Shown: piece after piece, positions 12,701-23,938 of the stretch
Position numbering within the stretch: the stretch's first letter is position 1
How the letters are laid out: each line of letters starts with the position of its first letter
Source of the DNA: Balanoglossus misakiensis
Lineage: Eukaryota > Hemichordata
NCBI GenBank assembly: GCA_040954595.2
Contig: CM082580.2
Span: 11,842,001-11,906,000, forward strand
Length of the DNA: 64,000 nt
Direction of reading: 5' to 3'
Translations under genes and position numbers: made by a program
The notes under the pieces: model-generated
The model's input: the letters and a program-made list of their open reading frames with translations, nothing else
What the model was told of the DNA's origin: nothing
Databases searched by the model: none

Positions 12701-13828
12701 CGTACTGGATGGTGGGGCTGTATCCTGACTTTGTGAATTTCTGCATATGTTGCGGTATTCTTATACTTGTATGCAACGTATCAGTCTCCTTTGGTAAGTT
12801 TCATCGAAACCGTAAATCTCTTCAGTATTGAAATGATTGAGAATGGTGACTGACAGTTTGGTTGACACAACTGCTTTTTTCAAACTTTTTCATTTAGAGT
12901 CTTAGAGAAACTTGTTAATCATTTATTCTGATTTTCCATCTTTTTTTCCAGGATACATGATCAGTACCTTCAGTCCCAGTGTGTCAGTGGCACTGGCTAT
13001 AGCCCCGCCACTGGTCATACCATTGTTACTCTTTGGTGGTCTTTTCCTCAATACCAAGTAAGAACTTCAAAAATACCTTTTCCCTTCAATACAAATGTAG
13101 TTCACAGTTACGTAGAGTAATTTATATTTCTGTACCAATAATTTCGTTCGTGGCAGATTGCAAATAAACAGAAAATTTTTGCTTTGTTTCCTTGCAGTGA
13201 TATTCCAGTGTATTTCATCTGGATACAATACATCTCTTGGTTCAAGTATACCTATGAGTGCCTGGAGATCAACCAATGGGAGAACATTGATTATATTTGT
13301 AAGTAGGTCAGAGTGGGTCAGAGGTCACCTTGTCACAGTTTAGAAAGAAATTAGAACATTTAGCGCTTTATCAAAGAGATTGGTCTTTGCCGAAGAGAAC
13401 CGGATGGAAAAGATGAAATGTGTCAGTGAAAGCCAAAATAATGATTTGATTGAGAGTCTTGTATTTTGCACTTTCTTACAGATTGTCCAAACAACACTGC
13501 TGTGCCATGTATAAATGATGGTGAAACTGTTCTGGAGAGTCTTTCATTCTCAACAGTAAGTTTGAGATTATTCTTCTACAGTTTGTTTTCAAAGGAGGCT
13601 AGTTACATGTATACCAAACACAAGTACATTTGCATGTATTAGCCTGTTGATCCAGAAGTGAACGTGTCATTAACAATGATAGTCTCTCGAAAGTATGAAT
13701 TTTGAAAGTCGTGTTTTTTGTCTCTGTAGGACAATTTCATGCTGAACATATACTTGACCTTGGCCCTGTTGTTGGTATACCGACTGATCGCCTTCATTGG
13801 TTTAGTGTGGAAGTCAAGAAGAAAGTAA
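6782..13828 (+). CDS. white-like: White-like ABCG half transporter, 674 residues, 18 exons
   Basis: Exons: 6782-7088, 8002-8050, 9040-9226, 9378-9449, 9548-9649, 9920-10086, 10238-10309, 10616-10718, 11134-11220, 11498-11526, 11659-11764, 11915-12046, 12324-12416, 12655-12793, 12952-13057, 13198-13298, 13482-13555, 13730-13828. They sum to 2025 bases with no frame break. Layout is ABC domain first, then six membrane segments (about 420-674), as in the ABCG family. Walker A GASGAGKST is at 117-125, signature ISGGE at 226-230, Walker B ending in CDEP near 249-252 and the H-loop histidine at 283. The linker with [20 protein letters not shown] and the segment FLFVTNMTF closely resemble insect White rather than ABCG1/4, ABCG2 or ABCG5/8. 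The loop before the last segment has two cysteines and an NNT glycosylation site. Half transporters work as dimers; insect White moves pigment precursors and related molecules. The substrate here is unknown. The start is the first ATG in frame after the 5' leader. Length matches the family (about 690). Confidence 0.93.
7459..7473. repeat. Homopolymer C15
   Basis: Fifteen consecutive C in the first intron of the ABCG gene. Simple repeat; no other meaning is evident. Confidence 0.9.
8051..9039. other. Second intron of the ABCG gene
   Basis: It separates the two halves of the Walker A coding sequence (GA / SGAGKST). AT-rich, with no further exon, tRNA or mobile element seen. The first intron (7089-8001) likewise shows only the C homopolymer. 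Confidence 0.6.
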
Positions 13829-14485
13829 AGAAATGAAGAAGAAAAAAATCATCATTACCATATTGCTACTGGAGGCCTTTCAGAGCAGCTCCAATCAATT
13901 TGAAACATGTCAGATTGTATCAACCTAATAAAGTTGTCAGTCAATTTAACCCTTTCACCCCCATTTCCCTGTATAGAGGTCCAAATGTACAATGGTTTTG
14001 GACCAAACCATGGTGTTGAAAGGGTTAAAAACAATCAAACCCAGGGTTTGAACGGATGGACCCGTGACCTGGATGGATTTTTTTCAATCATGCAAAGTTT
14101 TCAAAGAAACCTTACCAAAGTGCCAAATTACTCAACCTTTCTTTTGTCAGGTGTCATTTTTATTTTAATTGTTTATAGTGTTATTATTATTATTAGGTTT
14201 TACGCTGTACATCAGAATTGGTGTACAGATATTTTTATGACTGAGGGGCCTTCCCTGTTTCCTGGTGGGAAACTAGATTTGTACAGAGCAGATCATTTAT
14301 CACTGCAAGGTTAAATAACCTATTAATAACTTGTCACTATTTTTCTACTAAATACTAGTAAATGACTTCAATCAGCAACTCAAATACATACACAATGGCA
14401 GGGATAGTTTTTCATATGGTTCAGAATTCTCTTCTCAACAATTTTATACTTTGTATATCTTGTACAGTTGGTGACTGTCTTTCAA

Positions 14486-14579
14486 AGGTCAGTGTTTTCC
14501 AACACTCATTCTGATTGGTTAAACAGTGTCAGAGGTCAGTGTTTTCTAACCCTTGTTGTAATTAGTTGACTGATACCTG
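14486..14579. repeat. Imperfect tandem repeat, two units of about 47 bases
   Basis: Both units start AGGTCAGTGTTTTC, followed by diverged copies (unit starts 14486 and 14533). It lies in the 3' untranslated region of the ABCG gene. Confidence 0.6.
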
Positions 14580-14626
14580 AATGAAATGCCATGCCACCAA
14601 CCTGTAAATCTTTGGGGATTCTTTTC

Positions 14627-14632
14627 AATAAA
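14627..14632 (+). terminator. Poly(A) signal candidate for the ABCG gene (proximal)
   Basis: AATAAA about 800 bases after the stop codon. The distal alternative is at 15117. Confidence 0.45.
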
Positions 14633-15116
14633 ATTATGGAACAAAGACATCATGTCTATATTACTTCAGGTATATTTGATCTAAATTAATCATTTTCAAG
14701 CAAAAGCTCGACAAATGTGACGAATGATTCAGAAGAAGGTTGTATGGACTGAATTAGAACAAAAATTGAAATAGTACTATGCTGCCAATGAATTGTTAAG
14801 GAAAACAAAGAGTTATAAAAAGACGAAACGGGAATGTTACATAAGGAAATGTAAATTGTGTTCCAGTGAAGTGTGATAGAGTAAATTATTCTATTCCCAA
14901 ACAGCTTGTACACTTTTAGAGAGCATACATTTTATTTGTGTAGATACAAATTTATTATTGTGGGTTAACATTAACAATGTACATGAAATCATTTCTTCAT
15001 CTCCATTGTTGTGTTTAGTTTTGTGTGTAAATTGTAAATCATGATTTTAGGAATGATGCTAATTTCAGGAAAAGTGATGGAAACCCATATTTTATCTGTG
15101 CCAGTATTATCTCTGG

Positions 15117-15122
15117 AATAAA
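15117..15122 (+). terminator. Poly(A) signal candidate for the ABCG gene (distal)
   Basis: AATAAA about 1.3 kb after the stop codon, followed by a T-rich stretch (ttttttattg) typical of a downstream element. Confidence 0.4.
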
Positions 15123-15444
15123 ATTATTATTATGGATTTTTTATTGTCATCATTGTTTTATCTTGGACGGGATGAACATAAGAGTATAAACCCTTTGCAT
15201 CCTGACTGGTCCATTGATGACTTGTGACATATTTGAAAGTTTTCTTCCAAAGCCACAGCATTGGCATTCTTATAAACCTATTTTGCGATAATGTCAAATG
15301 TCACTGAGCTGTCAACTCAGGCATTGAAAACAAACTTTTTTCATAGATGGCTGGCAACATTTTTTGGTAAAAAATCCCCCCAGCCTCCCCTCCCCGCCAG
15401 ATATCAAATGACCCACCCCTTAGAAACGCCCTAAAACTGACATC

Positions 15445-18400
15445 ATGGCTGAACGACACAAGGTAGGTCGTTTAGTTAATGATTATGAGGTGCACTGGTA
15501 AAGGTAATGTTTGCAGATTACGGTATCACTATCAGGATGTACTTCAGTATCATAGATATAGATAGTCAAGACCCTGGAGCGGTTTTAATTGTTACCATAC
15601 TCCGTAGCTACTAAGCTTACCACACCCTCGGTGCCAGTAGAGCCAGTTGCTTGGGTACTATTGGCCGTTCGATCGAGGCGGCCGCAGCTCGCAGTGCAGG
15701 TCGAGCCGCAGTACCACTGTAGTAGTGGTGTAGTAAGAAAGGCCACCACTCAACTCGACCAGTAGATGGCAGTACCATCTCAAGTTTTGCCTGATAGGCC
15801 TATATTGTGTGTGGACGGCAAACCAGAGCTGCAACCACAAGGTCGCTGAACTGGATTCCGTTCACGCACTTAGGAACCCGTTTTCTGCGCGTCTGACATT
15901 CCTTTCCTCGTCAGTTTGCCTTCTAGTTCTGATCCAGTTTGCAAAACTGGATCAGAACTGTCGAAAGAATGTCACTAGTTGACGAGATCACCGGTTTTCT
16001 CTGTGTATATTCGCCAAGAGTGTTATGTCATTCAATTCAAAGATTGACTGACAGCTAGGTCTGTGCCTCATGCACGGACGTCCATGCTCACACTAAAGCT
16101 ATTGCCGTAAAGAGGCCTGTGGTTTTACGACGATGCATGAACAGCGCAAAAAAGGCTCGCGTACAAAACGCAGCTCACAAAGTCTGCGTGTGACGCGTCC
16201 TGTAACATTTTTATAAATAAATTGAAATTGTTGTTCAGCTGAGTAGCTCAGACTACCTAATAAAGCCGTTAATCTAATAATGCATTTATGAAAAAAAAAG
16301 TGAAGACTATAGACCTACTTCAATTTTTCTTTCGTAAGTACAAAACTGGATTATTTTGTACCTATTTTTGTAATCAAGTTTAGAGTAATGCTGAATATAA
16401 TCTTACCCAGGATGACAAGGCTGGACTACTGGAAAGACTGGCTTCAGGGCGTCCAGTCATCGGTGATGGTGGCTACGTGTTTGCATTGGAGAAACGCGGT
16501 TACGTCAGAGCCGGTCCGTGGACTTCAGAAGCGTCAGTAGAGCACCCGGATGCCAGTGAGTTTTCAATTTGGGTTCACCTCTGATTGTGTGTATGTGTTT
16601 GTTTGTTTGTTTGTTTTGTCATTTCATGTGGTGACATAGACAACAAACAATTAGTGCAATCTTTCCACGTACAAGAAAAGGATTCATCGTCAGTCTGAAA
16701 TTTTCGATAACTTTCTGAGACGTAGGGCCTAAGCCATGGTAAAACAAGCTAAACATATTTTTGGTATGTTAACTAATTAATTAGTTAATATCGATAAATA
16801 TTGTCGCCATTTGTTTTGTGTTCGGTGAAATCATGATACCTACAGTCAGACAGCTGAGCCGCGAATTCGTCCGAGCTGGCGCTGATGTGGTGCAGGCGTT
16901 TACATTTTACTCAACTGATGATAAACTCCAACACAAGGGTAGTTCAGAAGTTGGCAACATCACGACTAAAATTACTGTAAGTACATTTATGAAAACATCT
17001 GATAAATTATCACTAGCTCAATGGTAATAATAAAAAAGAACTTGGGGAAAATTTATTAAAGCTTAGTTTAATGAATGTAAAATTTGGTGGGCAGGTTTAC
17101 ATATAAATTTGAGGCAATGTAAGCGATTTTATTATGTTATATTTATGTCGACATATGTTGTGTTTTACCACAAAGCATTAACATCTCTTGACAGAGTGAA
17201 CAACTGAACAGATCGGCCTGTGATATTGCAAGACAGGTTGCTGACGAAGGCAATGCTTTGGTTTGCGGAGGAATATCACCAACCCCTAGTTACACAGAGG
17301 GGAAAGGCAAAGAAATAGTGCAAGCGGAGTTTCAAAATCAATGTCGCATTTTTATCGAAAAAGACGTGGACTTCCTTCTTGCAGAGGTATCGGCGATATC
17401 ACCACAGTTCTTACGTTCCATTCGGGTGTTTGATACCTGATTATTCGGCACTTTCTCCCAATTTATTTTGCATCTGACAGAGAGATGTATACAGTCAAAG
17501 ACCGATGCATTTATTTATGTACATCTCAAAACATTTTTTCCCCTTTTTTAAGTTTTTCGCCGCCGTTGAGGAACTGGAATGGGGAGTGGAGATCTTGAAA
17601 GCCACCGGGAAACCCGTCGCTGCAACCATGAGGTTAGGTCCAATGGGAGATGTGAATGGCGTTAGCATTGGGGCGTGCGCAGTCAGGATGGCAAAAGCAG
17701 GTAGACACCAGTAGCAGTATTGAGCAGTTATACAAATAAGTGAGAGGGGGAGGGAGGGGAGGGGGGGTTGCCAAGAGTGAGACACTTGCAACACAAATAC
17801 ACAGGGCAGTGGTCTTTGTGACATAACCATTTGTGATGTCGAACATCAGTTATCATGCCAGTAAAATACAGTAAGCTTTGACATACAATTTGCGTTTATA
17901 GGCTGAATATTTTGGTTTCAACACACTTCTGGGGTAGGATAGTAAATTACGATACACATGAAAATGTTGAGAAAATATCCTTTGGGACTTATTTTAGAGG
18001 TTGGTTGTTAGTTACTGAAAGCAATGAACCAAAAAATGACAAAACTATCCTTCAGGATGTGACGTCATCGGAGTTAACTGTCTCTATGATCCGGATACAT
18101 GTATTCGCACGATGACACTGATGAAGAAAGCCTTGCAGGCCGAAGGACTCAATCCCTACCTGATGGCACAACCGCTTGGATTCCACACACAAGAAGTTAA
18201 CGAAAACAAAGATGGGTATATGGCATTACCCGAATTTCCCCTGGGTTTGTTAACCATATTCATGCTACGATGTATACATAGACGTTCACAAAATTCAGTT
18301 TGAATAGCTTTCGCAACCAAAAGGAAATCAAGAAATGTTTGTGAAATATCTGTGCATTGCATGAACGTTCTTTTCGACCCACCAACACAGACATGTCTGT

Positions 18401-19090
18401 TTTCTTCCAGCAATGGAGTCCCGTGTAATAAGCCGTGCGGATGTACACAAATTTGCTCGTGAAGCTCACGACTTGGGTGTGCACTACATTGGCGGATGTT
18501 GCGGGTTTGAGGCTTATCACATCAGAGCCATCGCGGAGGAGGTAGACGCCATATTGATTTTAATCACGAATTGAACAGAGTGTTTACAAAGGAAAATTAT
18601 AAGTTCTATCATGGACTGAATCGCAATGTAACTTGGTTTCAGTCGTTACACTTGTTTTGATTGGTTAAGATTTGTATCTTGGTAAGCGTTATATTGTCGT
18701 GTGCATAATCTTGTGTCTGCATGAAAAGAGCATGAACCAGATTGTTACTTAGGCTAAAAACAGTCCACACATTTGCTATACATTTCAGCTCGCTCCAGAA
18801 AGAGGATTTAGACCGCCAGGGCACAACAAGAACGCCCTTTGGGGTGATTCTTTGGCAGAAAGTACTGCTGTGTCTGATGGTGGAATAAAGTGAGTGGTAT
18901 AATTTTGTTTATTTGGATCTAAAGTTTTACCCACCAAACCTTTGCATTTCACAAATCTTTTAAAACGTTTACCAGCCTAAGCTTATTTTCGGTCTTCCTT
19001 CATGTCAACAGATCCAACAGGGAATATTGGGCAAACTTGAAACCAGCCTCAGGCCGTGCTGACGCACCAGCTCTTGCTGCAGTACCATAG
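15445..19090 (+). CDS. BHMT: Betaine-homocysteine S-methyltransferase, copy 1 (377 residues, 9 exons)
   Basis: Exons: 15445-15462, 16411-16555, 16846-16976, 17195-17386, 17553-17700, 18056-18244, 18411-18541, 18789-18889, 19012-19090; total 1134 bases in frame. The enzyme transfers a methyl group from betaine to homocysteine, giving methionine and dimethylglycine. Zinc ligands are intact: C220 in GVNC, and C304-C305 in IGGCCGFE. Family motifs include [36 protein letters not shown] and AIAEELAPERG. The protein starts MAERHK in a six-codon first exon and lacks a targeting sequence, so it is probably cytosolic. It ends soon after the KPASGR motif and so lacks the long C-terminal dimerisation arm of vertebrate BHMT, nearer to BHMT2 in length. 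The first intron (15463-16410) contains a perfect hairpin and GC-richer sequence. One change near the zinc site, GFEAYH where most have GFEPYH, is noted. The main uncertainty is the tiny first exon. Confidence 0.93.
15925..15959. repeat. Perfect 16-base-pair inverted repeat with a 3-base loop
   Basis: The left arm AGTTCTGATCCAGTTT (15925-15940) is exactly complementary to the right arm at 15944-15959, with loop GCA. It lies in intron 1 of the first BHMT gene. There is no terminal-repeat partner or target duplication nearby to mark it as a transposon end. Confidence 0.9.
16595..16616. repeat. (GTTT)n microsatellite
   Basis: Short tetranucleotide run just after the exon 2 donor of the first BHMT gene. 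Confidence 0.8.
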
Positions 19091-19170
19091 TTCACCCGAA
19101 AAAAAGGACAATGACATATTTATATTATATATATATAGTTTCTGTTAGTAATCACTTGTCAGGTGACGGC

Positions 19171-19176
19171 AATAAA
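19171..19176 (+). terminator. Poly(A) signal of BHMT copy 1
   Basis: AATAAA 80 bases after the stop codon, followed by a TG-rich stretch (tgttccttgtt). Confidence 0.7.
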
Positions 19177-19696
19177 ACATATATAACAAGAATGTCCTCA
19201 TGTTCCTTGTTATCGATTGATTGATTTGAATGACTTGTCAACTATGCTCGTGATTGAAGTTCCAGCGTTTCCGTTAAAAGCCGCCAGCTGGCAAACTGTG
19301 CAGGCTGTATACAAAGGCACGATAGTTGGAATATCGTGTACGGACGCATGAACAAGTCCGCAAACACAGCTGATTTCCAAAGGTGGTTGACCTCTATTTA
19401 CATATCTGGGGTAAACATTCTGACCCTTGTCCACAGCATAAGGTCACTGCAGCTGTTTATTAATAATTGCCTTAAAGAAGAGCATACATTCGCTTGAAAA
19501 TAATGAGCATTTTATGCACATTTCGTACGTACTTAGGCCTACGGAATTTTGTTGTTGTTGGAATATTCAAGTGTAGTTTGTGCGGTTTCAGTTACTTTTC
19601 CCCCACTGTTGAGATGCTGACCTACGGACACCGCCGTCACATTTTCCCCCATAATCCTCTTGAATAATCACGCACAGTCTTTTTAAGGGTCCTAAC
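19177..19696. other. Spacer between the tandem BHMT genes
   Basis: About 520 bases that must hold the promoter and 5' leader of copy 2. A TAGGCCTA palindrome is near 19534-19541. No TATA box is convincing. No remnant exon of a third BHMT is seen. Confidence 0.5.
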
Positions 19697-22600
19697 ATGC
19701 AGACGTCGATCTCAGCTGGCGCGAGACGCTACCTGTATTTCGCAGTTGTGCGAAAGCACACGCCTGTACTGAACTGTTGTTTTGTAAATGCATTGACTCA
19801 CCATCAGAAACGGTTTGCTTCTAACACAGGGAACACCGACAGTGTACACGGAAATAAGGTTAGTAGTTTTAAAAAGTGACATAGTCATTCTCTATCGGTT
19901 CATTGATACCATAGCGGACCTTGGAGTGCAAGGAACCAGGTCTTATTACCATTGTTCCCAACGTTCAGTGCTGTTGTCCAGCTGTCATCGTTATGCAACT
20001 TGCCTCTCATCCCTCCAGAGCAGTCCGTCTATCTGCTCATTAGTGTGATTTTGTGGCGTTTACTGTGAACACAAGCTGACAATTTCTAGTCAAAGTGTAA
20101 TATATACTGCCAGCATTAAACTTACTTGAATTCATATCTATTCGTAATCAGGTGACAAACTGTTTGCACGTCATATTTACATAGTATGTGCAGATAAAAT
20201 ATATGAAGTGCAACAGATAACGCAAGGCATTGGGAACCCTCAGCTTATGTTGATGAATAAATGTACTATACGAAATTGCTTCCTTCATGAGTAAATATAA
20301 ATATTCCTAAACTTTCTCAATTAACGGTGATACATTTCTTGTCGATCATGAACTTGGTTTCAATCCGAGATTTGAATGCAATTCTGAGGTGTACTGAATC
20401 AGAGCCAAGAGCCCCATGCAACAAGATTGTCTAATTCGTGTTGAACTCACGTGCTGAAAGGGTATGTAAATACTGCCACTGAACACCTGGTTAACCATTA
20501 CTTCTGATTGACAGGCTGGGAAGAAACGTGGCATCATCGAAAGACTAGCGTCTGGTCGCCCTGTCGTCGGCGACGGCAGTTTTGTGTTCACGCTTGAAAA
20601 GCGAGGTTACGTCAAGGTGGGGCCTTTCACCTCGGAGGCTTCCATTCAGTATCCCGATGCAGGTACGCTTGCCGAGTTTTGTGTGACGTCAGAGAGACCA
20701 GAAACTCTGCTTTGCGAGAGGGCGGCTTCACAAAAACCCTCGAGGGGGTTACTAGTCCTATTTGAGGGGAACTTGAAAGCGTTGACAACATTATAATCAG
20801 TTTGTATTTCTGCAAAAATGTCCAAAAAAACCCACATCTGTCCTAAAGACACACACTGACTGGTGTCTGTTTGTGTCTTCAGGATTTACATTCCGCAAGC
20901 ATTTGCTGTTACCTCCCCGTTCCCTAATTTATGTGTATATCGATGACGCTGTCCTTTGCTTGCAGTCCGACAGTTGAGTCGCGAATTCTTGCGAGCCGGT
21001 GCTGACGTCATCCAGGCGTTTACCTTCTACTCGACCGATGACAAACTGCAGTATCGGGGAAGCTCGGAAAGAAGCACCGCCGACGACGTCAAGATCACGG
21101 TGAGATAGAGGTTTTGTACAAATGCATCGAATAAAACAATTACTAGTATTAGATTGACAGTGTCAGATACAACATTTCCACTGTTGTAAATTCAAATGAT
21201 GTTAGTCATGTTAGAAAATCCCAACAGCAATCTTATTTGGAACTTTTATCATACTGCCTCCACTGACAGAGCGACCAACTGAACAGAGCGGCGTGTGACA
21301 TTGCCAAAGAAGTTGCCGCTGAGGGCGACGCCCTAGTGGTAGGCGGAATTTCCCCAACTCCTTCTTACCACGAGGGCGAAGGCAAAGATGTTGTTCAGAA
21401 AGAATTCGAAAAACAGTGCAAAGTTTTTGTGGAAAAGGATGTCGACTTTTTGTTGGCCGAGGTTAGTAAAATCGCCATGTTGCTTCTATTCTGTCGATTT
21501 TGGAAATCGGTGCCTTGAACAACTGCAAGTACCAACCCATTCAAAGATTTGGTTGATCCGAACCTGAGTGTGAGTAATGAAAGACTACTCAGCTGTCTCT
21601 GCGTGGGAGGGTTGTGTGTCTTACGGCGATTCCTTAACCATTTTGGATCTATGCAAGTCAAAGTAGCATACCGAAATAAGTAGTTGTTACTATAACGTGT
21701 GTTGCTGAATGCACTGATCCCAAGATTCTCGTGTAACTTTACCTGCATCTGTATAGTTCTTTGGCCAAGTCGAAGAAATCGAGTGGGGAATTGAAGTTAT
21801 GAAGCACACGGGGAAACCAGTGGCGGCCACTATGAGGATCTGTCCACGTGGTGATTCCAACGGTGTCAGCGCTGGAGAGTGCGCAGTCAGAATGGCTCAA
21901 GCAGGTAGGTCAAAGTTCAAATTTCCAGGGAAGAACTTTTTTCTCCTGGTATTTTTCTCACAGAATTTCCTTCAAAGGATTTTCTACGAATATAAGTTTG
22001 TTTTATTCCATTTTGCACGTGTACTCGCGTTTATAAAGAGAAGAAATATACAATAAACACTCTCGTTTACTGTTTTCCCCAGGTGCTGATATCATTGGTG
22101 TGAACTGTCTGTACGATCCGGACACATCCCTTGCCACCATGAAACTGATGAAGAGTGCTTTGGAAAAAGCTGATTTGAACCCGTATCTCATGGTCCAACC
22201 TTTGGGGTTCCACACCCAGGAAGTGAACGATGATGTCTTGGGATACTTGAATCTGCCGGAATTTCCTCTGGGTATTTCTCTCTTTAAGTTAAATGCGTCC
22301 TGGGTTCACCATATCCAAGGAGTTTATGGGAGATGTGTCCGTCAGGAAATTTTGGGGGTCCTTACAATTGCATTTTGTTTTTAAGTTTTTGGTTAAGCGG
22401 TGCGATGACATTTTACAGTGACCGTCTCCTTTCATTATATTATTATTCCGACATAGATTTAATTTGTATATAATTTCTTGTATTTATCCCTCCAGCTATG
22501 GAAACTCGTCTGATCAATCGTATAGAAGCTCACAGATTCGCTCGCGAAGCCTATGAATTGGGAATACATTACATCGGCGGATGCTGCGGTTTCGAACCTT

Positions 22601-23097
22601 ACCACATCAGAGCAATTGCTGAAGAGGTGATCAGTCATTTTTGTAGAATGGTGTTTCAATGGGCGACAGCTACCGGCTAAGCTAAAAGTCACTACACAAC
22701 AAGGCACAGTGACCTGCAGATTCTTGCTATCACTCTGGTTCACACTTAAATGACTGGTATGGTTATTTTTCACAGTTGGCGCAAGAACGTGGTGGAGTGT
22801 TGCCTCCAGGCAGTGACAAGGGCTCCGAATGGGGAGAGCACATGCGCATGAGCTCCTACAAAATGATGCATTCACGGTAGGTATTATTACGTCACTGGTC
22901 TATGATTATTACGTCGACGGCCTACTAATCTCCAGCTTTTGGCCGATACATCACCTTTGTTAAAAATAATTAGGCAGTGGTTGACACTTCTAAACACATG
23001 TTTATCTATTCTCCGCAGAAGTACCAAGGAATACTGGATGAAGCTGAAACCTGCCGCGGGAAGATCTGATGTGCTCCCACTTTCCAAGATTAACTGA
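19697..23097 (+). CDS. BHMT: Betaine-homocysteine S-methyltransferase, copy 2, with a predicted mitochondrial presequence (427 residues, 9 exons)
   Basis: Exons: 19697-19858, 20515-20662, 20966-21099, 21270-21461, 21757-21904, 22083-22271, 22496-22626, 22776-22876, 23019-23097; total 1284 bases in frame. From exon 2 the protein parallels copy 1 ([35 protein letters not shown]), and zinc ligands C270, C354 and C355 are intact in GVNC and [10 protein letters not shown]. Exon 1 is quite different: 54 codons starting [20 protein letters not shown], with Arg, Lys and His but no acidic residue until about residue 48, and a KRFAS stretch near 38-42 that fits a matrix-protease site. An in-frame TGA lies 36 bases upstream, so the ATG is the first possible. 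I infer import into mitochondria, where betaine is made by choline oxidation. The C-terminus is short, as in copy 1. Family assignment is firm; localisation is prediction. Confidence 0.92.
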
Positions 23098-23126
23098 TGT
23101 TCAAAGTAGCTGGACATAATAGCTGC

Positions 23127-23132
23127 AATAAA
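23127..23132 (+). terminator. Poly(A) signal of BHMT copy 2
   Basis: AATAAA 30 bases after the stop codon. Confidence 0.7.
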
Positions 23133-23938
23133 GTGTACACATTTATAGCGACACCGAATTCTTGAATCTGACTGGACTGTCACAGTGAGCTGACGTTGAG
23201 AATGATGCATCACTTTTAATTTATTTACAGCTATTGCAAAGGTCGATAATCACACACATAGCAATAAAAAACCATAAATCAGTCATTATTAACGGTACAC
23301 CCATAATATATAGACTTTTAATGAAACGTGAACTTGGAGACTTATGGCTGTTGTTGGCATGCAGTCGTTATTCTTGTACATTTGTGTCATGCACATAACA
23401 CGTATAGTGCTCCAACAGAAACGACAAACAGATGTAGACAGGCACAAACTGCTTCCGTGTATGAACACGGACGCTAAAATATGGACAAGGAATGTGTATA
23501 TATATTTCCTTCTTTCACACGCGACAACGATATTTGACATAGTTACTCCACGCGATAAAAAAAAACCCACAAAAATATGAAACAACTGCGTAGTATCTTG
23601 GGTAGAATAAGTTCTCGGTATCAACTTCATGTTCTTGATGAACTCCCACGAGCATAATGTCCATCATTAATATATGTTCATTCAGCATAAAACATTTGGC
23701 AAAAATTAAAGCCGGGATTTAAAATTATTTTGTCAACAGCAACAATCATCGTTTCAAATATACAGCATATACGTGATAGGCAGAAGATATATGTAGAGAA
23801 AAAGAAACACATAGAAGAGAAGATAAACGTTGAAGCTATTAGTGCTTCAAACAGCCTTATGACATAGATAATATGAGATACTGAATACTAGCCATGTGCT
23901 GGAAATCCGTGTTTCGGTTGCGTGGAGAGTTTGGATGT
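23133..23938. other. Convergent spacer between BHMT copy 2 and the ZIP gene
   Basis: The two genes end tail to tail. Most of this stretch is probably the ZIP 3' untranslated region. Minus-strand AATAAA (complement of 23220-23225) and ATTAAA (complement of 23312-23317) are candidate ends. No coding exon is seen. Confidence 0.5.

Larger units (their letters stand above)
13829..15444. other. ABCG 3' untranslated region and intergenic space
   Basis: Two AATAAA signals (14627-14632 and 15117-15122) are candidate ends of the ABCG mRNA. An imperfect tandem repeat of period 47 lies at about 14486-14579. The open frame at 13907-14314 has no domain or codon pattern to support it. The 300 bases before 15445 should hold the first BHMT promoter. 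Confidence 0.5.

Noticed and set aside
13907-14314. Plus-strand open frame of 135 codons
   Set aside because: It lies in the ABCG 3' untranslated region with low-complexity hydrophobic content and no similarity that I recognise.
19697-19858. Idea that BHMT copy 2 exon 1 is a chance frame and the gene really starts in exon 2
   Set aside because: Exon 2 lacks an early in-frame Met before the conserved barrel start, and exon 1 has a good donor in the right phase, so exon 1 was kept.
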